From a virus: a DNA stretch of 64,000 nucleotides. The DNA is taken from the IMG/VR virus record IMGVR_UViG_3300032331_000813, positions 20,466 through 84,465 of that record, one strand, 5' to 3'. The position numbers were made by a program, and so were the translations under genes. Below the pieces are notes generated by a model. It did no database searches. It was given only the letters and a program-made list of their open reading frames with translations, and was not told the origin of the DNA. Positions 1 to 12,000 of the stretch are shown here, piece after piece; positions within the stretch are counted from its first letter, which is position 1, and every line of letters starts with the position of its first letter.

Positions 1-1
1 A

Positions 2-2128
2 AGTGCAAATCAAGGGGCAGATGTTAAAGTAACATCTAGCGCATCTGCAACATTACCAACTCCACCTAGTCCTACTGTACAAGCAACAAATTCAGCAGTT
101 GCTGATTCTACAGAAACCTCAGTTACTGCATCTATTGCAGCAACTGTTCCTCCGGTAACTCCTATTAGTGAATCACTAGATAAAAATGTTACTGCAACTA
201 TGGTTGCAAGTACAGCAGGTCGAGCCGCAGCAAAAACTCCAAATGTAGTGTCAACTGGTACTGGTGTTATCCCTGATAAAACCGGAAATGTAAATGCAGC
301 CGTTGGATCATTTGCAATGACACCTCAACAAATGGAGGCAGCTATGGTTATAAAACCGGGCTCTGCTGCATTAGTGACTGGACTAGTTCAGAAGGGTTCC
401 AATGTGTCGGCTGCTATGACAAATAATTTGTTCACTGGTGTACCGGGGGCACAAAATTTAAATGCATTCAATCAAAATATAGGTTCACAAGTTGGAGCAC
501 AAATTCAAAATTTCCAACAAGCACAAACTGCATTAACAAAAGTTGGTGCAATAACCGGCAATGAAACTCCTCAATCTATTGCAGGTGTAGTAAATGCTGC
601 TTCTCAAGTTGGAGTACCGGCTACTGCTAACTTCATTCAATCTGCTACTGCAAAACTTAATACAGCTGGTATACCAAACCCAACAAATGGGGTAGGTAGT
701 AATGTAGCGTCGGCAATATCAGCGGGAGGATTTGCATCTGCCTTAGCTACTAATGTCAATTCAGGGGTAGGTTCTATCGCTACATCATTAGGAGGACTAA
801 ATCCAGCAGCCGCTACAGGTAAGGTTAATTTACTTGACTCTGCTAAAGGCATAGCTGGATCAGCTTTTGGTGCAATAACAAGTTCGTTTAAATCATTAAA
901 AGCAGGGGTTCCTCAAGACTTAACTGCAATTGCTAAAACAAACGCAGAAGCACAAGCTGCATCGGAAGCAAGCGCGGCAGCACCAGCAGCAACAGCAATT
1001 GCTGCCGCAACGTCAGCCGCAAATCCCACTGTTGGTTCAGCAGCATCATTATCCGCAGACTTAGCAAAAGCGCAAACTGCAATTAGTGGTGGCGCAGCAA
1101 AATTAGGAATTCCGGGATTAACTGCCACTGCTTCTTCTCTAACATCAACTCTTAGTCCAGGACTAACTAGTTTAGTGGGAAATGCCGGATCAATTACATC
1201 GTCATTGACATCTTCTGCAAGTAGTTTAATACCCAGCAGCAGTAGCATTACTGCATTAGCCGGCGGCACATCAATTGCGGGCGCAGCCGCGGCAGCGAGT
1301 AGTTTAATTCCAACTGGAAGTGGTATCAACGCACTACCAGGTGGAGCAGCAGCCGCAGCTTCTTTTGTGAATAATTCCGGAGCAAGCACTTCAATACCTT
1401 CATCAATCGCCGGAGTTTCTAGTATTTTGAAAAACTCATCAACTAGTGCAATGACTGGAATATCCAATAGTGCTGCGTCATTGAGTAGTGGAATATCAAT
1501 GTCCGCTGGAAACTCTGCTATGTCAACTGCGGTAAATTCAGCTAATTTAAATTCAGCATTGTCTAGCTCAATAGATTCGGGTAAACAAAGTTTATCATCA
1601 TTGACCAGTGCAGGTTTACCCGCAGGTGCAGCCGCTGCATTAGCTGCAAGTGTGAATTCTCTTAACTCTTCTGGACCTTCCCCAATTAAAATGCCAACGA
1701 TAGCAGCAAATACTGTAGATAGAAGTGCATTAGCCGAACAAACTACGTCCGTTTTAAGCAATCCTAAAATACCAGCACCAAACTTCTCAGGAGATATTCC
1801 CACAGTCCCTGCTTCTGCGATTGCTGCAAATAAAGCAAGAGATAAGCGTATAGAGTATTTTAAATTAAAACAATCATATGCGGAAGAAAAAGTCAAACGA
1901 ACAGACGCAATAATGGCTGAGAGAGCCAAATATGAAGCACTTAGGGATAGTCTTCCGGAAGGTGATCCAACAAGAGCAGCAGCCAAAACAGAGATTAATG
2001 CAAAGATCGCAGCATATACTGCTTGGTGGAAAGGCGAAGAAGCTAAAATTGAAACATTAAGGCTAGAAGTTAATGAAGCACAAAGGGCTGAAGGACAAGC
2101 AATATGGAAAGAAGTCACTAACGGTTAA
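2..2128 (+). CDS. Ala/Ser-rich phage structural protein, 3' part (5' end outside window)
   Basis: The frame is open from base 2 to the stop at 2126-2128, so the first ATG at 200 is internal and the gene starts outside the window. About 700 residues are visible. Most is low-complexity Ala/Ser/Thr/Gly/Asn sequence with many short hydrophobic stretches. The C-terminal 110 residues differ: they are charged and helical (Lys/Glu/Arg/Ala), likely coiled coil. It sits directly before gp25 and gp6, so a tail or baseplate role is likely from position. Marine T4-like phages often carry an Ala-rich protein here. I do not recognise a catalytic domain; the function is unknown. Confidence 0.75.
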   Translation, partial: SANQGADVKVTSSASATLPTPPSPTVQATNSAVADSTETSVTASIAATVPPVTPISESLDKNVTATMVASTAGRAAAKTPNVVSTGTGVIPDKTGNVNAAVGSFAMTPQQMEAAMVIKPGSAALVTGLVQKGSNVSAAMTNNLFTGVPGAQNLNAFNQNIGSQVGAQIQNFQQAQTALTKVGAITGNETPQSIAGVVNAASQVGVPATANFIQSATAKLNTAGIPNPTNGVGSNVASAISAGGFASALATNVNSGVGSIATSLGGLNPAAATGKVNLLDSAKGIAGSAFGAITSSFKSLKAGVPQDLTAIAKTNAEAQAASEASAAAPAATAIAAATSAANPTVGSAASLSADLAKAQTAISGGAAKLGIPGLTATASSLTSTLSPGLTSLVGNAGSITSSLTSSASSLIPSSSSITALAGGTSIAGAAAAASSLIPTGSGINALPGGAAAAASFVNNSGASTSIPSSIAGVSSILKNSSTSAMTGISNSAASLSSGISMSAGNSAMSTAVNSANLNSALSSSIDSGKQSLSSLTSAGLPAGAAAALAASVNSLNSSGPSPIKMPTIAANTVDRSALAEQTTSVLSNPKIPAPNFSGDIPTVPASAIAANKARDKRIEYFKLKQSYAEEKVKRTDAIMAERAKYEALRDSLPEGDPTRAAAKTEINAKIAAYTAWWKGEEAKIETLRLEVNEAQRAEGQAIWKEVTNG

Positions 2129-2129
2129 C

Positions 2130-2137
2130 TATAAATA
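2130..2137 (+). promoter_or_regulatory. T4-type late promoter octamer TATAAATA before gp25
   Basis: An exact match to the T4 late promoter octamer TATAAATA, 16 nt before the gp25 start codon and just after the stop of the upstream gene. T4-like phages use this -10-like element with a phage sigma factor (gp55) for late genes. Variants recur before many genes here. Confidence 0.7.
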
Positions 2138-2153
2138 CTTTATAGGATAAAAT

Positions 2154-2603
2154 ATGTCATCATACATTGGATTCAGCACATTAAACTCAAACAAACCTAG
2201 GTCTACTAATCTTCCTACAGGTCCTGCAGGTGGCACAGGTGGTATGGTGAATCCAGTTATAACTGGACATAAATATGGATTAGTTGATTCACCCTTAGTC
2301 ATACAAGATTTACTCAACGCATTGAATATACAGCAAGGTCAAAAAGTAGGTCAACCGGGCTATGGGACCACACTGTGGACATTTGTTTTTGAACCCAACA
2401 CGGCTGATGTTCAGTTTCAATTAGAAACTGAAATACGTAGAGTAGCAAGTCAAGACCCTAGAATAATTTTAAATGGGGTACGTGCTTTCCCTCAAGAAAA
2501 TGGTATATTGCTAGAAATTGAAATGGCAGTAGCACCTTTTAATCAAGCAACTTTACTAAGCGTGTTCTTCAATAGTTCAACAAACACTGCTGTATTGCAA
2601 TAA
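2154..2603 (+). CDS. 25: Baseplate wedge protein, T4 gp25-like
   Basis: A 149-residue protein of the gp25/GpW lysozyme-like baseplate wedge family, matching the usual length of about 130-150. The core runs from about residue 45 to the end: a GQxVGQPxYGTxLW segment, the FxP motif, an EIRR helix (residues about 92-96), then DPRI and the closing beta strands. In T4 and other contractile injection systems gp25 joins the wedge to the sheath and tube initiation region. gp6 follows after 52 nt. Start ATG at 2154 lies behind a late promoter octamer. The family call is firm; the T4-style symbol is by homology recognised by eye. Confidence 0.88.
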   Translation: MSSYIGFSTLNSNKPRSTNLPTGPAGGTGGMVNPVITGHKYGLVDSPLVIQDLLNALNIQQGQKVGQPGYGTTLWTFVFEPNTADVQFQLETEIRRVASQDPRIILNGVRAFPQENGILLEIEMAVAPFNQATLLSVFFNSSTNTAVLQ

Positions 2604-2630
2604 CCCTAAAAAAAGCATATTCTTAGGTAT

Positions 2631-2638
2631 GATAAATA
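2631..2638 (+). promoter_or_regulatory. Late promoter-like octamer GATAAATA before gp6
   Basis: GATAAATA differs from the T4 late consensus only at its first base and lies 17 nt before the gp6 ATG, the same spacing as before gp25. Confidence 0.55.
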
Positions 2639-2655
2639 CTTAAAAGAGAATATCT

Positions 2656-5600
2656 ATGGCTACAAGTTCAAGACAATCAGCAATATTTGGGGTTAATGAC
2701 TGGAAAACCATCTACCAAACGTTCCAGCAAGCAGATTTTCGTAGTTACGACTATGAAACCCTACGCAAAAGTTTCATAGATTATCTACGCTTATACTATC
2801 CTGAAACCTTCAATGACTATATTGAAAGTTCAGAATTCATTGCATTGCTTGACGTTATGGCATTTATGGGTCAAGGTCTTGCGTTCCGTAACGACTTAAA
2901 TTCCCGTGAAAACTTTATTGATACTGCTGAACGTAGAGATAGTGTTATCAAATTAGCTAACTTAGTAAGCTATACTCCAAAGAGAAATTTAACTGCACAG
3001 GGTTATTTAAAAGTAACAAGTATACGCACAACTCAGAATTTAGTTGACTTAAATGGATTTAACTTAAGTAATGTTCCTATATTATGGAATGACCCCGCTA
3101 ACCCAAATTGGTTAGAACAGTATAATACAATCATCAATGCTACACTAGCAAACACACAAAAAGTGGGTTTACCTGGGAACACCGCTCAAATTTTAGGTGT
3201 AAAAACTGACGAATATACAATACAAATACCAGCAAATACTACCCCAGTCATTCCATTCTCGTCTACTGTTAACGGTATGAATATGGGATTTGAATTGTGT
3301 AGCGTAACTACAGTAGGTGAAGATTACGTGTATGAGTTGCCACCTGGCCCTACCAATAGATTCAATATGTTATATCGTAATGACAAATTAGGTTACGGTA
3401 GCCCAAACACAGGATTCTTCTTTTACTTTAAGCAAGGTTCATTGCAAAATTTTGACTTTAGTTTGCAAAATCAAATATCTAACCAAGTAATTAATATTGG
3501 CGATATTCAAGGTGTTAATAACACTGACGCATGGCTATATCAAATAAGTCAAACTAATGGTGCGTTTGGATTATGGAAAAAAGTAGATAATATTTACGCT
3601 GACGCTTATTTACAAACTGAATCATCAGTTAGAACTATATTTTCAGTCAACAGCAGATTTAATGACCAAGTAACTTATATATTTGGTGATGGCGTATTCA
3701 GTGAAATACCAATTGGTAATTTTAGATCGTTTGTTCGTGCCGGTAATGCATTGACTTACACAATTCAACCTACCGAAATGCAAGGCATTTCAATTGCTAT
3801 CAGTTATGTTAATCGTGTTGGTCGCACAGAAACATTGACAGTTGGGTTAAGTTTACAAACTCCAGTGACTAATGCTCAAGTTAGAGAATCATTGGCTGAA
3901 ATTAAACAACGTGCTCCAAGTCGTTACTACACACAGAATCGTATGGTTAACGGAGAAGATTATAACAACTTCCCTTATACTTTGTATAGTTCTATTATCA
4001 AATCAAAATCTATTAATCGTAGTAGCGTAGGTGTAAGCAAAAATCTAGACTTACTTGATCCTACAGGTAAATACTCAAGCACTAACAGTTATGCAAACGA
4101 CGGTGGCATTTGGTTAAATGATACTGAAGGATTTTCATTATTAAACATCACTGATACCGCTAACATAATTTCGTTTTTGACAGGCACACTTGCAGCTATA
4201 TTATCTGATAGCGGGTCACAACAATACTATACTCAGAATTATCCTAGGTATGCAGTTACTACAAGTTCAGATGATGGTAGAGTATATTGGAATACTAGTA
4301 CAGTAGATGCAAATAGTTTAACTGGTTATTTTTATAATAAATTAAATGGTTCAAATGTGCCAATTGCTGCAGGTATATATTCTACTATCAATTTAAAATA
4401 TGTAACACAAGGTGCAATATTGAAATTTGTAGCACCACCTAGTTACTATTTTGATAAAAATAATAGGCTAGTGTACGGCATTGCAGGACCGTCTGATGTA
4501 AATCATATATGGATTACTGTATTAAATGTAGTTGGCGACGGGTACAATAATGGATTAGGTCAGTTTGCTAATGGAACTGGTCCAATAACATTGAATGGAT
4601 TTGTACCAACAGGTGCAGTGTTAACAACAGTAATTCCTGCTTTCAGTAACACGTTGCCTAACACGGTTGTACAAGAATGTATTGTTAGACTAGAGTTACA
4701 ACAAAATTTTACTCTAGTGTTTAACAACGCACTAACTATTGTAGAAGATAGATGGAGTGTAGATTTATATTCTAGTTCTAATTATTTTGTAAAATTTACA
4801 AGTGTGGGATACAATCGTTACACCGTTACCTATCGTTCGTTGAAATACTATTTTGGTAGTGTAGCAGATACTAGGTTTACATATGAATCTGGAAAATTAG
4901 TATATGATCCGTTCTCTGGCGTGATTCTACAAGACTTTGTTAAAGTTTTAGAAACTAATACTCAACCAGATTCTAATTACCCTCTAAGCAATTCTATCTC
5001 TGCAAGTATCATTGGTCAAACAGTTGAGACTGATGGTTATATTAATGATTTTGAAGTTGAAGTTGCTAGTATTGACGTAAACAACAGAACCATAATTAAT
5101 AACCCTGACTTCTTTAATGAAATTACTGGATATGTTACTGGTAACTCTAACATTGGGATATACACTTTCTTTGAAGAAGTACAAGATGCCATTAACTTGA
5201 CTCGCACTCAACTAATAGCTAGTAGTACAGTAGCATATCAATATGCTACAACCACTCAGATTGAAGTTGTTAAGTATGATTATCCCGAAGGTCAATTGTT
5301 CTATGCATACAATGAAAATGTATTTTATATAACTGTTCAAGATCCTACTGTCACTACACCTGCTTACAGTTTAGTAACGCAATCAAGATACAGTATGGCA
5401 TATGGTCGTCAAGGGTTGCAATTTCAATATCGTCATAACAGTAATAATACCACACGTATTGATCCTGCAACAACTAATATTATTGACCTATATGTAGTTA
5501 CGCAAGCATACTATACACAATATCAGAATTATATACAAGATATTACAAATACTGTACCAATGCCGGCAAGACCAACTATCAATGATTTGGCAGCAGCATA

Positions 5601-6030
5601 TCCTCAAATACAAGATTACAAAATGTTAACTGATAGCTGTATTTTAAATAGTGTTGTTTTTAAACCTTTGTTTGGACCCAAAGCTGCATCAGCATTAAGA
5701 GCAACTATAAAAGTTATTAAAAATAGTAGTACAAACGCCAGTGATAGTGAAATTCGTAGTGCTGTATTAACTTCAATGAATAGTTATTTTAATATTAATA
5801 ATTGGAATTTTGGTGACACTTTTTACTTTAGTGAATTGAGTGCATACATACATTCTGAAATAGGAGAATATGTAAGTTCTTGCGTATTAGTACCTAATGA
5901 CCCTAACTTAAAATTTGGAGATTTATATGAAATTAAATGTTTACCTTACGAGATTTTTGTAAACGCTGCAACCTCAAATGATGTAATCGTTATTGCTGCT
6001 TTAACACCAGCTGAATTACAAATAGCATAA
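2656..6030 (+). CDS. 6: Baseplate wedge protein, T4 gp6-like
   Basis: The 1124-residue product resembles gp6 of T4-like marine phages. Its N-terminal 110 residues carry the family signature: a region with FDYETLRKSFIDYLR-like spacing, the acidic SSEFIALLDVMAFMGQ helix and the ENFIDTAERRDSVIKLA helix. gp6 dimers form the ring-shaped core of the baseplate wedge and contact gp25 and gp7. At 1124 residues it is longer than T4 gp6 (about 660), as in cyanophages, because of extra beta-rich insertions in the middle. The C-terminal 250 residues return to the gp6-J-like core, with residues near YGPKAASALRATIK and a cysteine near the end. The gene lies 22 nt before the giant structural gene, matching the T4 order 25/6/7. 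Confidence in the family is high; fine domain borders are not visible by eye. Confidence 0.88.
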   Translation: MATSSRQSAIFGVNDWKTIYQTFQQADFRSYDYETLRKSFIDYLRLYYPETFNDYIESSEFIALLDVMAFMGQGLAFRNDLNSRENFIDTAERRDSVIKLANLVSYTPKRNLTAQGYLKVTSIRTTQNLVDLNGFNLSNVPILWNDPANPNWLEQYNTIINATLANTQKVGLPGNTAQILGVKTDEYTIQIPANTTPVIPFSSTVNGMNMGFELCSVTTVGEDYVYELPPGPTNRFNMLYRNDKLGYGSPNTGFFFYFKQGSLQNFDFSLQNQISNQVINIGDIQGVNNTDAWLYQISQTNGAFGLWKKVDNIYADAYLQTESSVRTIFSVNSRFNDQVTYIFGDGVFSEIPIGNFRSFVRAGNALTYTIQPTEMQGISIAISYVNRVGRTETLTVGLSLQTPVTNAQVRESLAEIKQRAPSRYYTQNRMVNGEDYNNFPYTLYSSIIKSKSINRSSVGVSKNLDLLDPTGKYSSTNSYANDGGIWLNDTEGFSLLNITDTANIISFLTGTLAAILSDSGSQQYYTQNYPRYAVTTSSDDGRVYWNTSTVDANSLTGYFYNKLNGSNVPIAAGIYSTINLKYVTQGAILKFVAPPSYYFDKNNRLVYGIAGPSDVNHIWITVLNVVGDGYNNGLGQFANGTGPITLNGFVPTGAVLTTVIPAFSNTLPNTVVQECIVRLELQQNFTLVFNNALTIVEDRWSVDLYSSSNYFVKFTSVGYNRYTVTYRSLKYYFGSVADTRFTYESGKLVYDPFSGVILQDFVKVLETNTQPDSNYPLSNSISASIIGQTVETDGYINDFEVEVASIDVNNRTIINNPDFFNEITGYVTGNSNIGIYTFFEEVQDAINLTRTQLIASSTVAYQYATTTQIEVVKYDYPEGQLFYAYNENVFYITVQDPTVTTPAYSLVTQSRYSMAYGRQGLQFQYRHNSNNTTRIDPATTNIIDLYVVTQAYYTQYQNYIQDITNTVPMPARPTINDLAAAYPQIQDYKMLTDSCILNSVVFKPLFGPKAASALRATIKVIKNSSTNASDSEIRSAVLTSMNSYFNINNWNFGDTFYFSELSAYIHSEIGEYVSSCVLVPNDPNLKFGDLYEIKCLPYEIFVNAATSNDVIVIAALTPAELQIA

Positions 6031-6052
6031 GTAGTAATAGAGATTTTAAAAT

Positions 6053-9000
6053 ATGGCAACAAGAATTAGAACATTAAATTTTCTTCCAGAAATATTTAAA
6101 ACACCAACCAATAATCAATTTTTATCAGCAACATTAGATCAATTAGTTGCTCAACCCAATACGGAAAAGATAGAAGGTTATGTTGGTAGTAAATTTGGAT
6201 ATGGTGTAAATCCAAACGATAATTATGTAACTGAACCAACAAAAATTAGAACAGATTATCAATTAGATCCGGGTGTAGTTTTCTTAAAAGAAAATGATAC
6301 TACTGCAAAAGATTTTATTAGCTATCCGGGCATCATTGATGCATTAAAATTAAAAGGTGGTATAACTGAAGATAACAGTAGACTTTTTAATAATCAATTT
6401 TATTCATGGGATTCTTTTACTGATTTAGATAAAATCATTAACTTTAGTCAGTACTATTGGGTACCTAATGGACCAGAAAGAGTTGTAGTACAATCAAGTG
6501 CAATTTATAGTTCGGTACAGTATAATGTACAATCAGAGACTGCATATTATGTAATTTCATCTAATGAAACTTCACCTGAAATTAATCCGACACTTACACT
6601 GTTAAGGGGCGGTACTTACACATTTAAAGTAAATCAAGATTCTAATTTTTGGATACAAGGCGTTCCTGGATTGACTGGATATAGTCCTGTACAAAGAAAT
6701 TTACAAACACGTAACGTTTATGGTGTTGAGAATAATGGAATAAAAGATGGTACTGTTACCTTTACTGTACCACCCAAAGATGCATTAAGTGAATATTATT
6801 TTGTAAACTCTACTACAGTTGATGTAGTGTCTACTTTACCATTTGCTCAAGTTAATGGTGCAACTGTAGATTCTATTGGTGGTATTGATGGTGTTACTGA
6901 ATTAGACGGATTGACCGTAATGTTCTACAACACTGGAGTAGAAAATGAGATAGCTTATACTAATCAATTTTTTGATCAAACACAGTTTGATGAAGAAGGC
7001 GGTGTACCTTATACTAATTCTTCTCAAAGAATAACAAAAACTATTACTGATAGTAATAGTTTAACCAATGAATTTACTTATATAAACGATACTGGAATTA
7101 GTGACTTTCAAGCGAATGATGCTATAACTTTTGTAGGAACATTAATTGGCGGGGTTGTTAAAAACAAAACATATTATGTAAAAGAAATTACATCTTCAAA
7201 CACGTTTACTATATCATCAACAGTTAATGGAAATGTTGTTGAATTGACAGATGCTACCGGTGGTAGTATGACTGTAAGAATACAAACTAGTTATCCTGGC
7301 ACTGATATTTTTGATAATAACTTTGAAGGTGGATTCTATAATCAAGTAAGTAGAAATTTTTATTCAGTTACGTTATTAGGTGATGTAGATAATCCAGTAA
7401 TTCAATTAACTCGCTTATCTTCTATCCCTGCTAAAACTACTATCACTGCTGAGTTTGGAGCACAATGGGCTTCAATTAATTTCTTTCAAAATTCATTAGG
7501 TGAAATTCAACTTCAACCATATAACAGTGCTATACTAGATACATTGTATTATCAAGATGCGACTACTTTATCTAAGGTAGGTCAACTTAGAATAATTGAC
7601 GATAACTATACTAATTATATTGACGTTGATTTTGATATTTTGGGAAAGAAAAACTATACGGCACCAAATGGTGTAGTATTTACCAATGGATTAAAAATTA
7701 TATTCCAAGGTAATATCTATCCATCTAAGTATGAAAACGTAGAATATTATGTAGAAGGCGTGGGCAGTGCAATTGAATTGATTCCGGTTGCTACTTTAAT
7801 ATCTCCGGGATTGTTTACCTCAGGTGAGTATACTCCTTACGACTCTACCCCTTATGATTTGGGTAACTATGATTCTAATTTATATGTTCCTATCAATCCA
7901 GATTATCTTACTATTGCTAGAAATTCTATCAATAGAAATGCATGGTCAAGAAGTAATCGTTGGTTTCACATTGACGTAATTAATGCAACGGCTGCATATA
8001 ATAACACACCTTCTTTAATAACAGAATACACAAATTTAGAAAATAAAGCAAAACGACCAATTATTGAATTTTATCCTAACATAAAATTATTTGATTCTGG
8101 TGCAGTAGGTAAAGATCCTATAGATTTTATTGATACTAGGACTACAGATGCATTTACATATGTAGCTGGTCAATCCTCATATTTTCCAGATGTTGCCGGT
8201 TATACAGGTTATAATGCTACGATTGCACCAGTTACCTTAGCAGACACCTCAGTGATAGCAACAAACGTATATGGATATACTGATACTATAGCTGTAAGTA
8301 GTGTTACAGGTTTATATGTCAATGACACCATAAGATTCACTGTTCCTATAATTAATGCTGTCTCACTTGTTGTTGGAAAAACATATGTTATAAACACACT
8401 TGGTTCTACTAATTTTACACTAGTTGGAGCATTATCAAATACAGTAGGAACATCTTTTGTTGCTACTGGAGTAGGAACTGGCACCGGTACTGCAACTACG
8501 TTTGGAGGACTTACACCAAACACTACTTACTATATAACTAGTATAGAAACAAATGTTCAAGTAAGTTCTAATGTGTTTAAAGATTTGATTACTGTCTCTT
8601 TAACTAGACAGGGTGTAAATGTAAATCTATCAAACTCAGATACATTGAGTATTGCCACATCAATATATCATTACAGTACTTCTATTACAGTTCCTACTAG
8701 TAGTATATCTGGGCTATTTGAAAAGAATCAATACGTATCAGACTCGACCAATTATCTACCTAGTGTAACATTAATAAGTAATGTAACAACGGTCAATGAT
8801 AACACTATAATAACTGTTACTTGGACAGTTCAAGCAGTTATTCCTGCAACTTCAATTGCTTCAATTGTCTCTGCTGATACTCCATTAGATAATTATGGAT
8901 TATTTGATGGTGCTAGAATTGTGTTTGCAGCAGAGACTACTGATTCAGTTAGGAATAAAATATATATTTCTAGATTTGCTTCAATAACTCCAAATGGAAC

Positions 9001-12000
9001 TCCTTTAATTACTTTGGTTGAAGCAGAAGATGGACTAGTATTACCAAACGAACAAACTGCGGTATATAGAGGTTATAACTACACCGGTAAAGATTTTTAT
9101 TATACTGGTATTGAATGGGTAGAAGGTCAGCAAAAAATAACAACTAATCAAGCACCCAAGTTTGACCTGTTTGATAAAAATGGAGTAAGTTTGGGAGACC
9201 CTGATGTATACAATGGAACATCATTTACAGGTTGTACATTGTTTGCGTATAGCATAGGTACAGGAAATGATGATTCTGTGTTAGGTTTCCCGTTAAGCTA
9301 TAGTTCTGTTGCAAATTTAGGTGATATTAATTTTGATGTAACTTTAAATTCAAACACATTTAACTATGTATATGGAACAACTGCGGTTACTGAAAAAGTA
9401 AACATTGGGTATGTTTATAACTATACCACAACTGAAAATTTTGTAAGACAAATAGGATGGCAGACTGCGGTATCTCCTAGTGTTCAATATCAAATTTTTG
9501 ACATTGCTTGGACATACTTAAGTCCAAACATTGAATTTACATGCGACATTGCACCAATCGCTTCTAACAAAACTAATTGGCCTACTGTTCAAGTATACAT
9601 TAATAATACATATTTAGAACCTTCAAAGTATACAGTAACTACAACCGCAACTACTACAACAGTAACTATACCTGATATTAATTATACTTTATCTACTGAA
9701 TTTACTGTACAAATTTTAATACTAAGTGACCAAGTAAGTCAAACTGCTTACTATCAGACACCTGACAACTTAAACAATAATCCATTCAATGATGAGATTA
9801 CCAAAGTCAATGTAGGGGACATACGCGGTCAATATCAAAGTATTTTCTATAACAATCCGTTTACTACTGGTCAAATATTTGGTTCAAACAACTATCGTGA
9901 TTTGGGTAATTTAGTTCCATGGGGTAATAGAATTATTCAAAATAGTGCTTCATTAGTGTTGCCAGCAACATTCTTACGTAATCAAAGCCATGATTTATTC
10001 AATGCATTATTATACAATAGCAGACAGTATATTACTTTTAAAACATTATTAGTTGATACAGTAGACAAATCAAACTATACAATTGATTGGACTCCGGCAG
10101 CAATGTTAGATGACACATTGCAACAAATGAATTTATCACATTCAAATGAACAACCGTTCTTTTGGAGTGATATGGTTCCGTCGAAATCTCCTCTAGTAGC
10201 AAACTCATACTATTTTGCAAATCCTTTAGATACAAGCCGTTATCCATTGACTAGAATTTATGATTTTTCTGTAGCAAATTATTATAGCGTGTTGGTATAT
10301 TTGATTCGTGACGAGGAAGAAACTCAGTTAATTAAAAACGTTGATTATACGATAAGCACAGATAGCCCTTCATTGGTTGTTACATTAGATTTATTGGCTA
10401 ATGACACAATCATAATCAAAGAATACAATCAAACATATGGAAGCTATGTTCCTAATACTCCAACTAAGTTGGGACTATATCCAGCAACAATTCCTAGCGT
10501 AACATTAGATACTGCGTATACACAACCAACATATTTTATTGTTGGACATGATGGCTCATATAATAGACTATACGGAGATTATAATGCTGAAACAAATACT
10601 TTAGTAGATTTTAGAGACCAAGTATTACTTGAGTATGAAACTCGTGTATATAACAATTTGAAGTTAAGCGAAACTGTACCTGCAGGTTCTTACTCAGGAG
10701 TTTTATTACCTGGATTTTTTAGAGACACGGATTATACCTATGATGAGTTCATGCAAATATACAGTGAATCATTTTTAGATTGGGTAGGTCAAAATAGAGT
10801 AGATTATAAAATACAGTATTACAATAAATCAAATCAGTATACTTACAACTATCGTGATAGTGGTAATAAATTAAATAGTATACCTATACAACAAGGTTAT
10901 TTCAGGGGAATATATTTATATTTTTATGATACCACAACACCAAATGCTACGCCGTGGGAAATGTTAGGTTTTGTAAATATGCCAACTTGGTGGGAAACTA
11001 GATATGGTCCCGCACCATACACAAGTGATAACTTGGTGTTATGGGGAGATTTAGAAAAAGGTTATGTATGGAACGACGGTAATCCTTACATAAAACCACA
11101 ATATGCACGTGCCGGGTTAACAGATGTAATACCGGTCGATAGTAACGGTGCATTAATAACACCAATGATTTCAGTTTTAGGAAATTATAATGAATATACA
11201 TTCCAACGTGATTGGAAAGTAGGCGACGTTGGCCCGGCAGAATTTAGTTATCGTAGAAGTAGTAGTTGGCCATTTGATTTGATGCGTATTCTAGCATTAA
11301 CAAAACCAGCAGATTTCTTTAATTTGGGAGTTGATGTTGACAATTACAAATACAATGCTGAATTTAATCAATACTTAGTTAATGACAGAAGTCATTTGGT
11401 AATTAGTGATGTACCTATTTATGGGTTAGGTACTCCTGCAACTAGCTATATCAATTGGATAGTTGATTATGAGAAACAAGTTGGAGTTGACGCCACTACT
11501 AATATAAGCACATTGTTAGATAATTTAGATGTTCGTTTAGTATATCGTTTAGCAGGATTTAGTGATAAAAACCTTCTTCAATTCTATGTAGAAAAGAGTT
11601 CTGCCAACAGTAATAATAGTTCATTACTAATTCCTGACGAAAGCTATCAAGTATTATTATACGAAAATCAACCATTTGATAGAATCGTATACTCTGGGGT
11701 CGTAGTACAAATAACTGAAAATGGTTATAAAGTTTATGGTAATAGTCAGACTAATGCATATTTCAAAACAGTAGTTCCTAAAGCTACTAATATCACAGAC
11801 AAAATTACAGTAGAAAATTTGTCGGTAGATGTAATTACTGATTTTTATAATATCACGGCAACTATTCCATATGGTATTGAATTTTATAACGTGCAACAAG
11901 TATCACAGTTTTTAATTAGTTATGGACAACATTTAACTAATCAAGGTATGGTATTTGAAAATGTAGAAAATGGAGTACCTGTTACTTGGAGACAGATGGT

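Noticed and set aside
913-2118. 401-residue minus-strand open frame opposite the Ala/Ser-rich gene
   Set aside because: It is the mirror of repetitive GCA/TCA/ACT codons, lacks a ribosome site, and has biased Leu/Ala/Val composition typical of antisense shadows. Similar shadows at 25960-26808 and 31623-32057 were dropped for the same reason.
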